Part shown: positions 46,900 to 57,725 of the stretch, one piece after another
How positions within the stretch are numbered: the stretch's first letter is position 1
How the letters are laid out: the number at the start of each line of letters is the position of its first letter
Assembly (NCBI RefSeq): GCF_001704415.2
Contig: NC_030824.1
Coordinates: forward strand, 33,103,022 to 33,167,021
Source: Capra hircus
Lineage: Eukaryota; Chordata; Mammalia; Artiodactyla; Bovidae
Direction: 5' to 3'
Length of the DNA stretch: 64,000 nt
Notes under the pieces: generated by a model
What the model saw: only the letters and a program-made list of their open reading frames with translations
Database searches by the model: none
What the model was told of the DNA's origin: nothing
Made by a program: the position numbers and the translations under genes

Positions 46900-48294
46900 G
46901 CTTGATCTTGAGGCTCTTGGGTCCTGAGGGCAAAGTGATGCTCAATGTCCCAGTTGATGGCATTTGTAGCAAGCCATTTTAGGAAACTTGTCATGGTTTG
47001 CACACTCTTTGGCCCAATGTCCCGCCTGTCTACAGATTAGGCACTTGCCTCATGCCTTTTCCTTCAAGGGCTTCCCTGGAGGATGTTCAGCATCTGGGCA
47101 TGCCTTGTCTCTTTGCTTTTCTCCCTCTCCTGGGCCTTGGCCTCTCCTGTTCTCTGGTATAAAAGGTATTGGTGTCTGTCTGGACCATCTCATCAAAAGA
47201 GGCAGCAACGTCCTGCTGCTGTTGCTGTTGTAACTTCATCCTGATGTGTGATGCACATTGATACAGGAATTTACCCTTTAAAATCACCTGTCTCTCATAA
47301 GAGTCCAGATTGGTAAACTTTTCAAGAGCCTCTTTTAGCCTTTCTAGAAATGCAATGGGGTTCTCATAGGGCTCCTGAGTTATTGCTGAGACCCAGGCAT
47401 AGCTGATTACTTTTTGCTGGGCTGCTTTTGGTCCTGCCTTCACACAGATCAGAAGATGATCCCTTTCCCACATGTGTTCAGGGTCATTATAATTCCAATT
47501 AGGATCTGAGGAGGGGACAGTAGCTTCCCCTACTGGATATTTATTGTTTGACATGTGAAGCCCTGTAGCATACCTCCGGGCTTCCTTTAAGACCCTAGCA
47601 TGCTCAGGGTCAGATAAAGTTTGACTAAATATGACCATGATGTTCTTCCAATGTCAAGTCAAAGACCAAGGTAATATGTTGGAATGTATGCATATATTTG
47701 CCTGGGTCATCTGTATAGCTTTCCAGATCTTAATTGATCTGTCTTAGCTCTAAGAGGGAGAAGGACTTATTTACCCAGGTTGGTTCAAATTCTCCTCCAG
47801 TTTCAACTAAGGGGCATACTCAAGTTGGCTTTTGTGGAGGGGGTACACCCGAATATGGGTCACGTTTGGATCCTAGGAAGGAGCACCAAGCAACTTGGAA
47901 GCTATGAGAGGTGAGCTTTCACAGGGGGTTCCTTCTGTTGGTTGTCTGTGCTTAACACCATTTGTCTAGTAGGTTCACTTTTAGGGTATACAACAATCCC
48001 ATACTTAAGACAGAATTCCTTCATATCTCTTAGTTGGAAGAATATTTGAACATAGGGGGTCTCTGTTCATTTCCCTTGTCTTTTGCAGACGAAGTCTAGC
48101 TGTAGGATGGTATTGTAATTTAAACTTCCATCCTCAGGCCAGTGTTTCTTGTCCTCCCAAGAGGATATCATGGCCACAAAGTGGCACAAAAGAATTTTAA
48201 GTGACTTCTCCAGGATTAGAGGATTGAACAACTTCCAGTTATCAAGGAGGCATCTCAAGGGTGTCTCTTGGGAAGTGGATTGGTTATTTCCCAT
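46900..48294 (-). pseudogene. gag: matrix, capsid and nucleocapsid remnants
   Basis: Starts at the ATG at 48294 with MGNNQST, an N-terminal Gly suited to myristoylation, and matrix-like sequence to 48067. Capsid is best kept in the 183-codon frame 47087-47638 (YENPIAFLERLKEAL, ILKGKFLYQ, a major-homology-like area). A run of CAG-type codons gives KLQQQQQQ. Nucleocapsid follows in another frame with two CCHC zinc knuckles near 46930-47050 (CLICRQAGHWAKEC and CYKCHQLGH); a stop codon falls inside the second. Stops also separate matrix from capsid near 47640-47760. Confidence 0.85.
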
Positions 48295-50610
48295 CTGAAA
48301 GACAGTGATGACAGGGAAGGAAAAAAAAAAAAAAAAGAGAGAGAGAGAGAGAGAAACAAATAGGCTTCCTTCAATTCCCGTGGGTGGACTTCGTTAAGGG
48401 TGAGTCTTTTTGAAGCTTATCCTACCCAGTACTGTTGCAACCTGAGAGCCAGGCATCCCTGGGAAAGGGTGTAGATCCTCAGGCAGGCTGAGTCATGACA
48501 GCCTCCTGGACATCAAATCCCCAAGCAGGTCGAGGCAGGTCGGCCTCCCAAGAATTGGGTCCCTGGGTAGGTCGAAGCATGTTGACTTCCTGGGACCCCT
48601 GGACTGATGGATCCCTGAACAGGTTGAGGCATGACAAACTTTCAAGGACCAGATCCCTAGGCATGTCAAGGCAGGTCGACCTCCAGGGACCGCTGGACTG
48701 GAGTTGGGTGTCCCCAGGGTCTCCAGCACGACCAGTGCTGAGTAGGATTAAGGAGTTATAATCTTAACTCACTGCCAGTTTGTTCACCACAGATGGGCAT
48801 AGATATCATGATGTAAAGCAATCCAAGACTGTGCCCTGAGACTGGGAACCTGGTGAAGTAGGCAAAAGCCTTCTCTTCTTACTGCTCTGAGGGAATGTAA
48901 GTCACTGATTTCCTCTTCTAGTCCTCCATAAGAGCAGGTTAGGGTGTCTCCAATGGTAAATATTTCATTGTCATAGACCCACTTTAGGTAATAACAGAAG
49001 TAATGACAAATGAATGGGTTATCTGGTCCTGTTAAGGGCATTAAGAGTATTTTAACAATAAATAAGCAAGGCAGAGCAATGTTGCCTACAAAGAGGCAGG
49101 ATCCTGGTTGTAGAAGTTGGTAAGTGGTTTAAGAACAAATTGATAAGAGGCAACAGACCAGATGTTCCATTAAAGTGGAGTGGAGATTTGATCCGGGGGT
49201 ATGTTTATAACTTTAGGAGAAAGGTGGAAAGGATTTGGGTCCAAACAGCCTGCAAGGCTAACTCCCAAAGTGGCAAAACTTATCCCTGGAAGCCCAACTG
49301 CCCTTGAAGAGATGCCAACAGATGGACTTCTAGCAGGCATTGTATGCCTGTCATCACCTTAGTCGGTTCACTGAGAGATGTTGTTGCACATGTTGTAAGA
49401 AACATGGAAGATGAAGTCCTGAATATCTAGAGGGATTGGATATTATACAGTGTTTCTCTCCCAAGGGTCAGATATTTTCTGCTTGTCCCTCCAGAAGATT
49501 GTAGAGGCAACATTGTGGGCCCAGACAGCTCAGGAAATGAGCATGAAACAGGAGGGAAAGGGGCAGGGCACAATTTTTGAAAAAAAATGACATAGCCCAA
49601 GGGCATAACATAGACCAATTAAAATCAGATGGGTCCAAGGTGACAAGTCAAATTCAACTAAACCTTGATTCTCAATCTGGAAGCTAAATGACACACACAG
49701 GGGTGCCAGGATAGTTCCAAGACACTGTCAAAAGATAGAGTGGGTGGTCCCCTAGTAGTTGACATGATCCTCCCACTCATTAGCATATGAAATCACCCAG
49801 CTGGAAAAAAACTAACCACACCACATTCCATGGCCACTACACTCTCCTCTGTGACGGCCCACACCTTGTGGAGTGTGCCTCTCTCTGAATTTAAACAAAT
49901 CCAGCTCTTACCTATCACTGTGTCTCTTACTGAATTTTGGAAATAAGACATCAGAGCCTGAGGTTCATCAGGTTCTGAAGCCAGCTCCATGGGTTTTGGC
50001 CAGACTCAAGTCCCGGGAGAGAGGAGCTGAAGGAAGGGAGGAAAAAGCAATGGGAAAAACGTGCTGAGGAATCCCCTTCATAATCTGCCAGAAAATCTGA
50101 TAAATACCTGGCCTGTGCTCAGTTTTCGTTGGCCTGATCCTTGGCACGAAGAAGATTGAGGACAGAAAAACCCACTACTCACTTGGGCAACAGCTCCTAG
50201 GGCACAGCAGATAGTGGAGCCTTTGGGACACACTGAGGAGTAGCTCCTGGCAGAGTCCCTCAATTATACCCACTGCTGTTAGCCTGTTCATGGTGGGGTT
50301 TGAGGAAACAACAAATGAAAGATTATAAAGAAATTAAGATTTTGTTAGCCATATGTCCTTCCAGCCATAGGAGCGAAGACCTCCTACCTTAACTGGAGGT
50401 CTTCTGGAATCTGAGACTGAGCCACGTGAGCTTTCTGCTGAGTTTATTTTTGCTGTCCTGGTTTCCAGCATGCTGGGCTTCTTGTCACTTCTCCTGCACT
50501 GGGTTTTCTTTGCATTCTGCTTCCACCATGGGAGATTTTGCTGAGTTGGGCTTCTGCTGTGTTTGGCCTCCACCTCACAGGGGCTGAGCTGAGGTTGTTT
50601 CAGACAGGTT
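48295..50610 (-). other. Long provirus leader between PBS and gag
   Basis: About 2.3 kb without a recognisable protein. It holds an (A)n/(GA)n stretch at about 48320-48354, a tandem-repeat block at 48478-48705 and several short frames of 60-88 codons with no known domain. The leader is longer than in simple gammaretroviruses and may include an insertion I cannot classify. Confidence 0.6.
48478..48705 (-). repeat. Five-unit minisatellite in the provirus leader
   Basis: A unit of about 40-50 bases recurs five times on the plus strand, each with a core like CAGGTCGAGGCAGGTCGNCC followed by TCC(T)GGGACC and a GATCCCTNG-like end. The units differ at many positions, so the array is not recent. Confidence 0.7.
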
Positions 50611-50630
50611 AAATCTGAGTCACGGCATCA
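50611..50630 (-). promoter_or_regulatory. Primer-binding site, tRNA-His-like
   Basis: The minus strand reads TGATGCCGTGACTCAGATTT. From the known 3' end of mammalian tRNA-His (CCGAGTCACGGCACCA) the complement is TGGTGCCGTGACTCGG. Over 18 positions only two differ, both G to A. It abuts the U5 side of the 5' LTR. Confidence 0.8.
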
Positions 50631-51146
50631 TAGATGTTGGAGGAGTGTGTAAAAATTTGAAGCGATGGATCAGTGTTACAGCCCTGTATAATTTCCTCAG
50701 ATGAACCAGTGTTACAGTTCAGTTCAGTTCAGTTGCTCAGTCGTGTCTGACTCTTTGCGACCCCATGAATCTCAGCACAGCCCCCCTGTAATTTGCTTGG
50801 ATGGACCAGTGTTATAGCTCTGTTATAGCTCAGTTTTATTTAGAAAGAGAAGGAAAACACATCCTTGAGGCGTGATGACTGGCTGACCCAAAAGATGCAA
50901 AGAGAATAGAAGCCCCCAGCTCAACTTGGGATCCTCTTTTTATAGTTTTTTTTTTTTTTTTTTTCCCTCCTCTTCCTGAGCCTGCCTTATGCAAATTGGG
51001 CTAACCTGGAGGGCTGTTTGTTTTACCTGAGGTCTTCACTCTGGTCCTGAGACCTTCATTTGTTATATTTTTGCAGGCTTTTCCCTTCTTTGTCTTTTAG
51101 CCACCACCATTCTGGTCTCTTTTTTTCCTATTCTAACCACCTAACA
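50631..51146 (-). mobile_element. 5' LTR of the provirus
   Basis: Starts TGTTAGGTGG on the minus strand at 51146. Against the other LTR it has an extra copy of a ~36-base unit (GATGGATCAGTGTTACAGCC, near 50664, 50700 and 50800), a T22 run near 50945-50966 and a 63-base BovB tail inserted at 50718-50780. The substitution load between the LTRs indicates an old integration. Confidence 0.85.
50718..50780 (-). mobile_element. Extremely short BovB tail inserted in the LTR
   Basis: TTCAGTTCAGTTCAGTTGCT through GACCCCATGAATCTCAG-like sequence interrupts an LTR repeat unit. ACAG occurs at both edges (50714-50717 and 50777-50780) as a possible 4-bp duplication. Confidence 0.85.
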
Positions 51147-51391
51147 GGTTATTGGACTGTGTTTTATTTTTACTTATTTATTTCAATATGATTCCAACCT
51201 TACACAAAATTTTCAAGAATATTTTTAGATGTTTATCAGTTTGGAGTTGTCTGATGCTTCTTTATGAATAAATTCAAATTATCCATTTTGGGGGCAGAAG
51301 CAACTTTAGCTTATTTATTCTTTTCAAATTGTATTTAATCAGGTGCCATACAAGTTTTATGTGTCCAATTACTGATATTTAAAATTTTCAG

Positions 51392-51589
51392 GTGGGCTTC
51401 CCACGTTGCTCAGTGGTAAAGAATTCGCCTGCCCATCAGGAGACTCAAGTTCGACCATGGAGAAAGTAATGGCAATCCACTCCAATATTATTGCCTGGGA
51501 AATTCCATGGACATAGGAGCCTGGCAGGCTATAGTCCATGCATTTTCAAAGAGTTAGGTATGACATATTGACTAAACAATAACAACAAA
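51392..51589 (+). mobile_element. Bov-tA SINE
   Basis: Head GGGCTTCCCACGTTGCTCAG, B-box-like region, body (GGCAATCCACTCCAATATTA) and an AACAATAACAACAA tail. Moderately diverged. Confidence 0.9.
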
Positions 51590-52050
51590 CTTTACTAGCT
51601 GGATAAAAGGTTGTGGCTGTCAATTTTCTCTACTGTAAAATTGCCCTTTTTCCTTCGTAATTAACAATTAACAACTATTTTATTGGAGATTCATTGAGAT
51701 CACATGAATACCCACTTTTTAAGCTGTGATTCACCAATATAAGCATTGATTATTTATTCTTTTCATTTATTACTTATTCTTGCTTGAATTAATTGTATTC
51801 AAGGAAGTATAATCTATTATGCTGCAATGTTCCATATTTGGCCAGTGTGAGGCTCTTTTACCTGACTTCTAGATATGTTACAGAACTGTTCATGCCTGCA
51901 AAGCCAAAAATATTTTTTCTCTGGCCCTGTACAGAAAAGCCTTGGCTAAGTCTACTATTAATCAAAATACAGTTCCCCAGGTACCTGAGATACTACAATG
52001 GAAAACACGTTAAGTCCAATAACACTCCAAATCCTTTCACAAAAAGCCCC
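51590..52050. other. Unclassified DNA
   Basis: An 86-codon plus-strand frame (51793-52053) has no recognisable domain and overlaps what looks like the start of an old transposon relic. No gene is supported. Confidence 0.4.
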
Positions 52051-52768
52051 TGACTTACCATGGCTTGACTTTACAATGGTGCAAAAGCCATATGCATTCA
52101 GTAGAAACTATACTCTGAATTTTGAATTTTGATAGTTTGCTAGAGAAGGGATATGCAGTAAAGTCATGTCTTGTGACACTGGGCAGTGGCAGCTGCTAAC
52201 CAGCCATGCCATCATGAGGGTAAACAATAGATGTGCTTACAACCATTCTAAACTCAAACAATCATTCGTTTTTCACTTTCAGTAAATGAGCTATTCTGCA
52301 TTTTATTATAGCTTTGTCATAGATGACTTCTCCAATTGAAAGTTAAAGTAAGTGTTCTGAGCGTGTTTAAAGTAGGATGTGCTATACTATGATGCTCAGT
52401 GCTGCTGCTGCTGCTGCTGCTAAGTCGCTTCAGTCATGTCCGACTCTGTGCGACCCCATAGACGGCAGCCCACCAGGCTCCCCCGTCCCTGGGATTCTCC
52501 AGGCAAGAACACTGGAGTGGGCTGCCATTTCCTTCTCCAATGCATGAAAGTGAAAAGTGAAAGTGAAGTCTCTCAGTCGTGTCCGACTCTGTGACCCCAT
52601 GGACTGCAGCCTAACCAGTCTCCTCCACCCATGGGATTTTCCAGGCCAGAGTACTGGAGTGGGGTGCCATTGCCTTCTCCAATGATGCTCAGTAGGTTAG
52701 GTATATTAGCTGCATTTTCCACTTATGGTTTATTCAGGGTATGCTTGGTTTATAAGGACATAGCCCCA
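52051..52768 (+). mobile_element. Probable old DNA-transposon relic (Tigger/MER-like), split by Bov-A2
   Basis: Words such as 'cttaccatggcttgacttta', 'attcagtagaaactatactc', 'tgttctgagcgtgtttaaag' and, after the SINE, 'cagtaggttaggtatattag' occur in this order in a common eutherian non-autonomous repeat that I associate with Tigger/mariner-type elements. The family name is from memory and uncertain. The Bov-A2 at 52401-52681 interrupts it cleanly. Confidence 0.45.
52401..52681 (-). mobile_element. Bov-A2 SINE with perfect 12-bp target duplication
   Basis: (GCT)n at the left is the (AGC)n tail on the minus strand. Two monomers follow. ATGATGCTCAGT flanks it at 52389-52400 and 52682-52693 with no mismatch. 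Confidence 0.95.
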
Positions 52769-52940
52769 CTGTGGAGAAGGAAATGACAACCCACTCCAGA
52801 GTCCTTGCCTAGGAAATCCCATGAACAGAGAAGCCTGGGGTCTACAGTCCATGGGGTCACAAAGAGTCAGACAAGACTTAGTGAAGTGAAAGTTGCTCAA
52901 ACGTGTCCGACTCTTATGACCCCATGAACTATACAGTTGA
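52769..52940. mobile_element. Two opposed Bov-type SINE fragments
   Basis: A plus-strand Bov-tA/Bov-A body (GGAGAAGGAAATGACAACCC to about 52885) is followed directly by a minus-strand tail piece (GTTGCTCAAACGTGTCCGAC to about 52935). The pair forms a short inverted repeat. Confidence 0.75.
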
Positions 52941-53035
52941 CTTAACAAAAACAATAATCCATTGTAAACTGAAGATCGGCAGTGTTAATGCCCACTTCCT
53001 CTTTGTATATAGTTGGAGTCAGTAGCTTAGCAACT

Positions 53036-54686
53036 TGGTAGGGCCCGGTGGATCCAGGGTAATTCGAAGGTGGAGACGGAGTCGGCGTCTGGGAAAATGC
53101 TTATTTAATTACAGATATAGAGGGAGATTAGAAACAGATAGTGTAGTAGAAGAATTAGTGGAGAAAGGAGGCTGAATAACTGGTTTACATGGAATACCAA
53201 TCACCACCTACATAGGCCACAGGTGTCTTTCCACTCTCCCAAAGGAGAGGAGGCACTGAGGCCTCCCCGGTCCGATCTCAGAAGCCCAGGTAGAATTAGC
53301 AGGCTTGGTGAGTACCCACATTTCAGATGGGAATTCAGCCAGGAAAACGGGGAGCGAGAAAGAAATGACACGGGGGAATCAGTCTTTCCAGAAACTGATC
53401 CTATTTCTCTATTTTTCAGCTTTGTTTATATACCTTTTTGTTATACATAGGGATGAATACAGAGCCACGCGGGGGTCAGCAGACCTGACCCTTGTCACAA
53501 TCAGGTGCTTCATATAAAATTATACAAAGGTCTTATGAGTTTCATCATCTTTTAGCCATGAGGTCTGCTGACATTTTATGGCCCTTTCTGATACCAGTCA
53601 GTTAACCAGAAAACTTATTTTTCCAGAGGTGATTTTTTCTTAAATCAGGCGCCATCCTCCAAATAAAGTTGCATTCCAATAGGGTGAGGGTGTAGTGAGT
53701 TACAATCAAGAAAGGAATTTACTTAACCTAAGGTTTAACATGATTAATCTTAAAGGTTAATACTTATTTCACCTATATGCTAGCTATATTCATTATAAGG
53801 GCAGGAATATGGAGATTTAGCAGCAAATATTGGCTCAACAAATGTAAACCCTTCACCAATGTTTCCCCTTAAGATCTATTTTGTCTTAAGATAGTGATAA
53901 AGTTACATTTTTACATAGCAAGGACACAGTGATTTATAACAAAGTTCAGTGATCTATAACAAAAGAGAAAATTCATTAACTCAAAAAGTCTAGTATTGCT
54001 AACATCCCAAAACTACTATATTTCCTTTTCTATATTCCAAATACATTGATTAATATATTCCCAGGTGCCTAAGGATATGGAGGCCTGATGGCAATCATTG
54101 ACTCATCAATGAAAAAAGCCCTGTGCTAATACCCCAAGCTCTCTATGCTGTTTATGGTTGAGAGGTTGTCACACAAGCTAGTCTGTCAGCAGAGAGGTTT
54201 GACCTGAGACATCCTTGTCACACCCAGGGCAGGGAATTAGCAGTAATTATTGGCACGACAAATGAAGAAAAAACCCTTCACCAATATAGTTCCTAATCAA
54301 CCCACTAATACTATACTAATGATCTTCTAACTTCTCAAAAGAGTCTGTATTTAGAAAGTTTTAAAACATCCCATGCCTCTCACAGTTGGGAGGCTGTAAA
54401 CAATCACATGCAGCCAGACGAGCCTGATCAGGCAGGCCAGAGAAACTTCAGAGTTCATAAGTTGAAACACTCTTGTCACGCCCAGGAATTATTATTAACT
54501 GGAGCTGCAAGTTAACTCCTTCTCTGGGAGAGAAGTGCTGGGAGAGCTCCCCATAAAGTACTCATTTTGGGGGTAGATGCTCGGGAACAGGGGGTTTCCT
54601 GAGGCTTGATCACGCCTTTGCGTATGCCAAGCTTCCTTCCTCATGACCTTTGCCATGGGTGGAGTTCCTCATGCTGGCTCCCAACA
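53036..54686 (-). mobile_element. Long solo LTR, class II (ERV2)-type
   Basis: On the minus strand it begins TGTTGGGAGCCAGC (54686). It has a TATA-like GGTATATAAACAAAG near 53425-53440 and ends in a U5-like stretch (CCCAGACGCCGACTCCGTCT) followed by CACCGGGCCCTACCA at 53036. These features resemble betaretrovirus-like ERV LTRs of ruminants. No gag-pol sequence adjoins it, so it is a solo LTR. I see no clear 6-bp target duplication. The U3 part contains diverged repeated blocks. Confidence 0.7.
53810..54510 (-). repeat. Diverged repeated blocks in the LTR U3
   Basis: Similar segments occur near 53810-53880 and 54229-54300 ('aaacccttcaccaat' in both, after 'gggcagg'). Near 54150-54245 and 54385-54500 'cttgtcac(a/g)cccagg' recurs after a 'gggaggctgt/gagaggttgt' word. 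At least two, possibly three, blocks of a few hundred bases. Confidence 0.55.
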
Positions 54687-56079
54687 TCAGATTGCCAATA
54701 TTTGCATATCTCACCCATAAATAAAAGGCATAAATGTAGAAGAAATAATTTAAAATGTTATAGAGGGTTTAATTGAGTAATAAATAGCTATTCATGTAAG
54801 TACACGTTAACTTAAATAAATAGATAACATAGGCATATAATAAATGTTAGTCATTATTTTTAGTTCTGGATTTCCAAAGCTTTCTTTGTTCCCAATTACT
54901 TACAAACTGTTTTCTCCTTGTTTCTTACTGATCTCTGAGACTGTAATAAATCAGTTAGTCTATTTTGCATTCAGAGTTCTAATTAATAAAAAATAATTCC
55001 TTAGACATTTGTGCTTGAACTGGGACTTTAAAATTACAACATTCTAAGAGGCCATGGTGCTCAGTGAGCTGACATTGCAATGGTACAGCTTGCAGCTGAA
55101 AGTTTTTGTGTTTATTCATCTTAGTGACCAGTGGAATGCATGTAATAATTCTTGTGGGCATTTCCTTCAATATGATTATCTGCCATGGATGTTTTTATAC
55201 ATCTATAGAAATAGAATGAATAGCATGACACATAGTATAGTTAAAAGCCTAAGATACTAATATTTGTGGTGATCGTTAAAAAACAAAAATAAAGGTGCTT
55301 GTGTGAAGGGAAAGGAAATCACTTTTTCACTTTTCTCTGTATATCATAGAGGACAGAAGTCCTAAAACTGAATGATCTGAGCTGGAGCTACACAGTGGTC
55401 TAAATTGAGAAGTTTCCATCTCACCACTTGTAGTACACACCATAAATTCTCTAAAAGGACATACTTTTCCCACATGACTGAGATCACACACTTTTATCTT
55501 TGGACTGTCATTTTTAAAACCTGAAGTGAAAGACCATTTCTTACATTTTAGTCTTCATAAACTCAGAACTTAGGTATAAGACACTTCAGCCTTGAAGTTC
55601 CAAGTGAACTTAGAGTCAACACATAGTAAACTATATAACTGAAAGCGCTGTTTTATGAGTTTAAAGGCCTTTACTTGCTTTTGATATTATGAAATCATAC
55701 TTCCTTGGCACATACACTGGAAAGAAAATATATAGATTTTTTTGAGCAGATACATAAGTCAAATTATAAAACCTTGGGTTCTCAATTCAAGAAATTGTGA
55801 AACTGTTTAATCCACACCACTAATTTTACTATATATATTGAATAATTGCATTATCCAGATTAAAATTTAAGTGTTGGACTATTGTCCAAAAAGTCATAAC
55901 ATAATTGCATTTTGAAAAACTTTTAATAGCTATAATTTGAAATATGAAATTTTCAAGAAAATAGATAACTTTTAAACTTGATACACTACTATGCCACTGC
56001 ATCTTTTAAAATTTTACCATTATTTTCAATCAAAGGTAACTATTATAAAAATAATTCTATTAGTATAGTTGTATTATAT
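54687..56079. other. AT-rich DNA, no gene supported
   Basis: Short overlapping frames on both strands at 54979-55260 have no recognisable domain. No repeat family is nameable. Confidence 0.4.
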
Positions 56080-56091
56080 ATTATACAGAGT

Positions 56092-56313
56092 AGGGCTTCC
56101 CAGGTGGTGCCGTGGTTAAAAATCCTTCTGCCAAAGGAGGAGATGCAGGAGATGTGCATTCTATTTCTGGGTGAGGAAGATCCTCTGGAGTAGGAAATGG
56201 CAACCCACTCCCTTATTCTTGCCTGGAAAATTCCATGGACAGAGGCACCTAGTGGACTATAGTCCATGGGGTTGCAAAGAGTCAGACACAATTGAGTGAC
56301 TGAGCATGCACAC
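56092..56313 (+). mobile_element. Bov-tA SINE with 12-bp target duplication
   Basis: Head GGGCTTCCCAGGTGGTGCCG and full body. ATTATACAGAGT flanks it at 56080-56091 and 56314-56325. An extra AGGAG/AGATG duplication sits in the head. Confidence 0.95.
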
Positions 56314-56325
56314 ATTATACAGAGT

Positions 56326-57243
56326 GTTTTCCAGATAAAGTAAATCATAACTACTCAAGGTATAAGGAACATTTTTGTAATGTACTGCATCCCAATGAAA
56401 GAAAAGAGTAACTGGAAACACAGAAAACCTGATGTTCTCTGTATTTTGGACTTAAAAATGTAATTAAACAGTTTAAAATATACAGTTTGAAACATGTTCA
56501 TAGATACAAGAGATTTTCTCACATCTTTTTTTACTTTGATTCCTGATTTTCCAGTCTTAGCGTGGCCATGTCCTAGTTAAGATACTGTGATTAACTTAAA
56601 TGATACCACTGAATTTTAGTCTTCCCATTTGTAAAATTGTCCTATGTCTGGGGCTCAACTTTGGGTCATTTTGATAGGAGTTAGAAATTTTGTGGAGTAT
56701 CTCTGGACATACGGGACCATTTCTGATACATGTTGAGAAAGGTAGAGAAATCTGTAAATTACTGTTGAGAGGAGAACCTTGGACTTGATATTGTTATGTG
56801 AGCCATACTTCCTTCCTATCATTTAAGCTATGGGAGCAGAGAAGTATAAAATCTCTAATAATAGTTGTAATGACATATAATGGAACTTCATAGATTGTAT
56901 AACTCATTTCTTCTCAAGTGAAAAAAGCATCTCAAAGCCTTTATATTATTTAATACAAATTGAAATTCAGAAAGAGAGAGTATAAAGAGTATGAAATGTT
57001 TAAACATCCATTATGAATGAATTAGTAGCAAAGAGCTCCTAGAACATCATGCTCATCCTGAATTTCAGTTCAGTGTGCATTTTAATAAAATATCCTAATT
57101 CCTGGCATTATAAACATTTTGAGAAAAACTTCTTTTAAGAGATCTGCATATATCTCTTCCATTATTTTAAGAGATATCATTGCCACTTCAACTAGAGGAA
57201 GAAATATCACCCTGGTTGTTTAAAACTTATGTATAAGATAAAT
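56326..57243. other. AT-rich DNA, no gene seen
   Basis: No family or frame recognised. Confidence 0.4.
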
Positions 57244-57257
57244 AACTAAAAGCACAT

Positions 57258-57382
57258 GCTGCTGCTAAGTTGCTGCAGTCGTATCCAACTCTGTGCAACC
57301 CCATAGACAGCAGCCCACCAGGCTCCACTGTCCCTGGGATTCTCCAGGCAAGAATACTGGAGTGGGTTGCCATTTCCTTCTG
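57258..57382 (-). mobile_element. Bov-A monomer SINE with 14-bp target duplication
   Basis: A single monomer with a (GCT)n left edge. AACTAAAAGCACAT is repeated exactly at 57244-57257 and 57383-57396. Confidence 0.95.
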
Positions 57383-57554
57383 AACTAAAAGCACATAGTA
57401 CCGCTTAACTAGTTAGTGTATAATTTATTTTTATTTTCATCTGAAAACCACAGTGGAAAATCAGGAATGCAGAAGTATCACTGAATTTATACTGGTATAT
57501 AACACCAATAAAATCTAAGATATTTTTTCTTACTGGATATTTTTGATTTTGGTA

Positions 57555-57725
57555 AAACATCATGCAAGAAACATAGTTCAATCCCTGGATTGAGAAGATC
57601 CCCTGGAGGAGAGAATGGAAACCCGCTCCAGAATTCTTACCTGGAGAATGCCATGGACAGAGGAGCCTGGCCGGCTATAGTCCAAGGGGTCACAAAGAAT
57701 CTGACCTGATTGAGCACACACACAA
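57555..57725 (+). mobile_element. Bov-tA SINE, head-truncated or degraded
   Basis: Recognisable from 'cataGTTCAATCCCTGGATT' onward through CGCTCCAGAATTCTTACC to a CACACACA-type end. Confidence 0.8.

Larger units (their letters stand above)
42350..51146 (-). mobile_element. Gammaretrovirus-like endogenous provirus (ERV1), two LTRs, defective
   Basis: About 8.8 kb on the minus strand. Paired LTRs flank, in order, a PBS, a long leader, gag, protease, RT, RNase H, integrase and a small env remnant. The Gag order, the two CCHC knuckles, the LIDTGAT protease and the tRNA-His-like PBS point to class I elements; the exact group is not assignable by eye. Every gene is broken by stops or indels, key catalytic residues are lost, and the surface env region is absent. 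LTR divergence and nested younger insertions show age. This is a genomic fossil and cannot encode a functional virus. Confidence 0.9.

Noticed and set aside
47087..47638. The 183-codon Gag capsid frame as a possible domesticated gene
   Set aside because: Its neighbours are all decayed, the N-terminus is out of frame with matrix, and nothing suggests a host promoter or selection. Only a dN/dS test across species could revive the idea.
53223..53517. Two overlapping 70-75-codon frames inside the long LTR
   Set aside because: They lie in U3/R of an LTR, have no recognisable domain and overlap each other in different frames.
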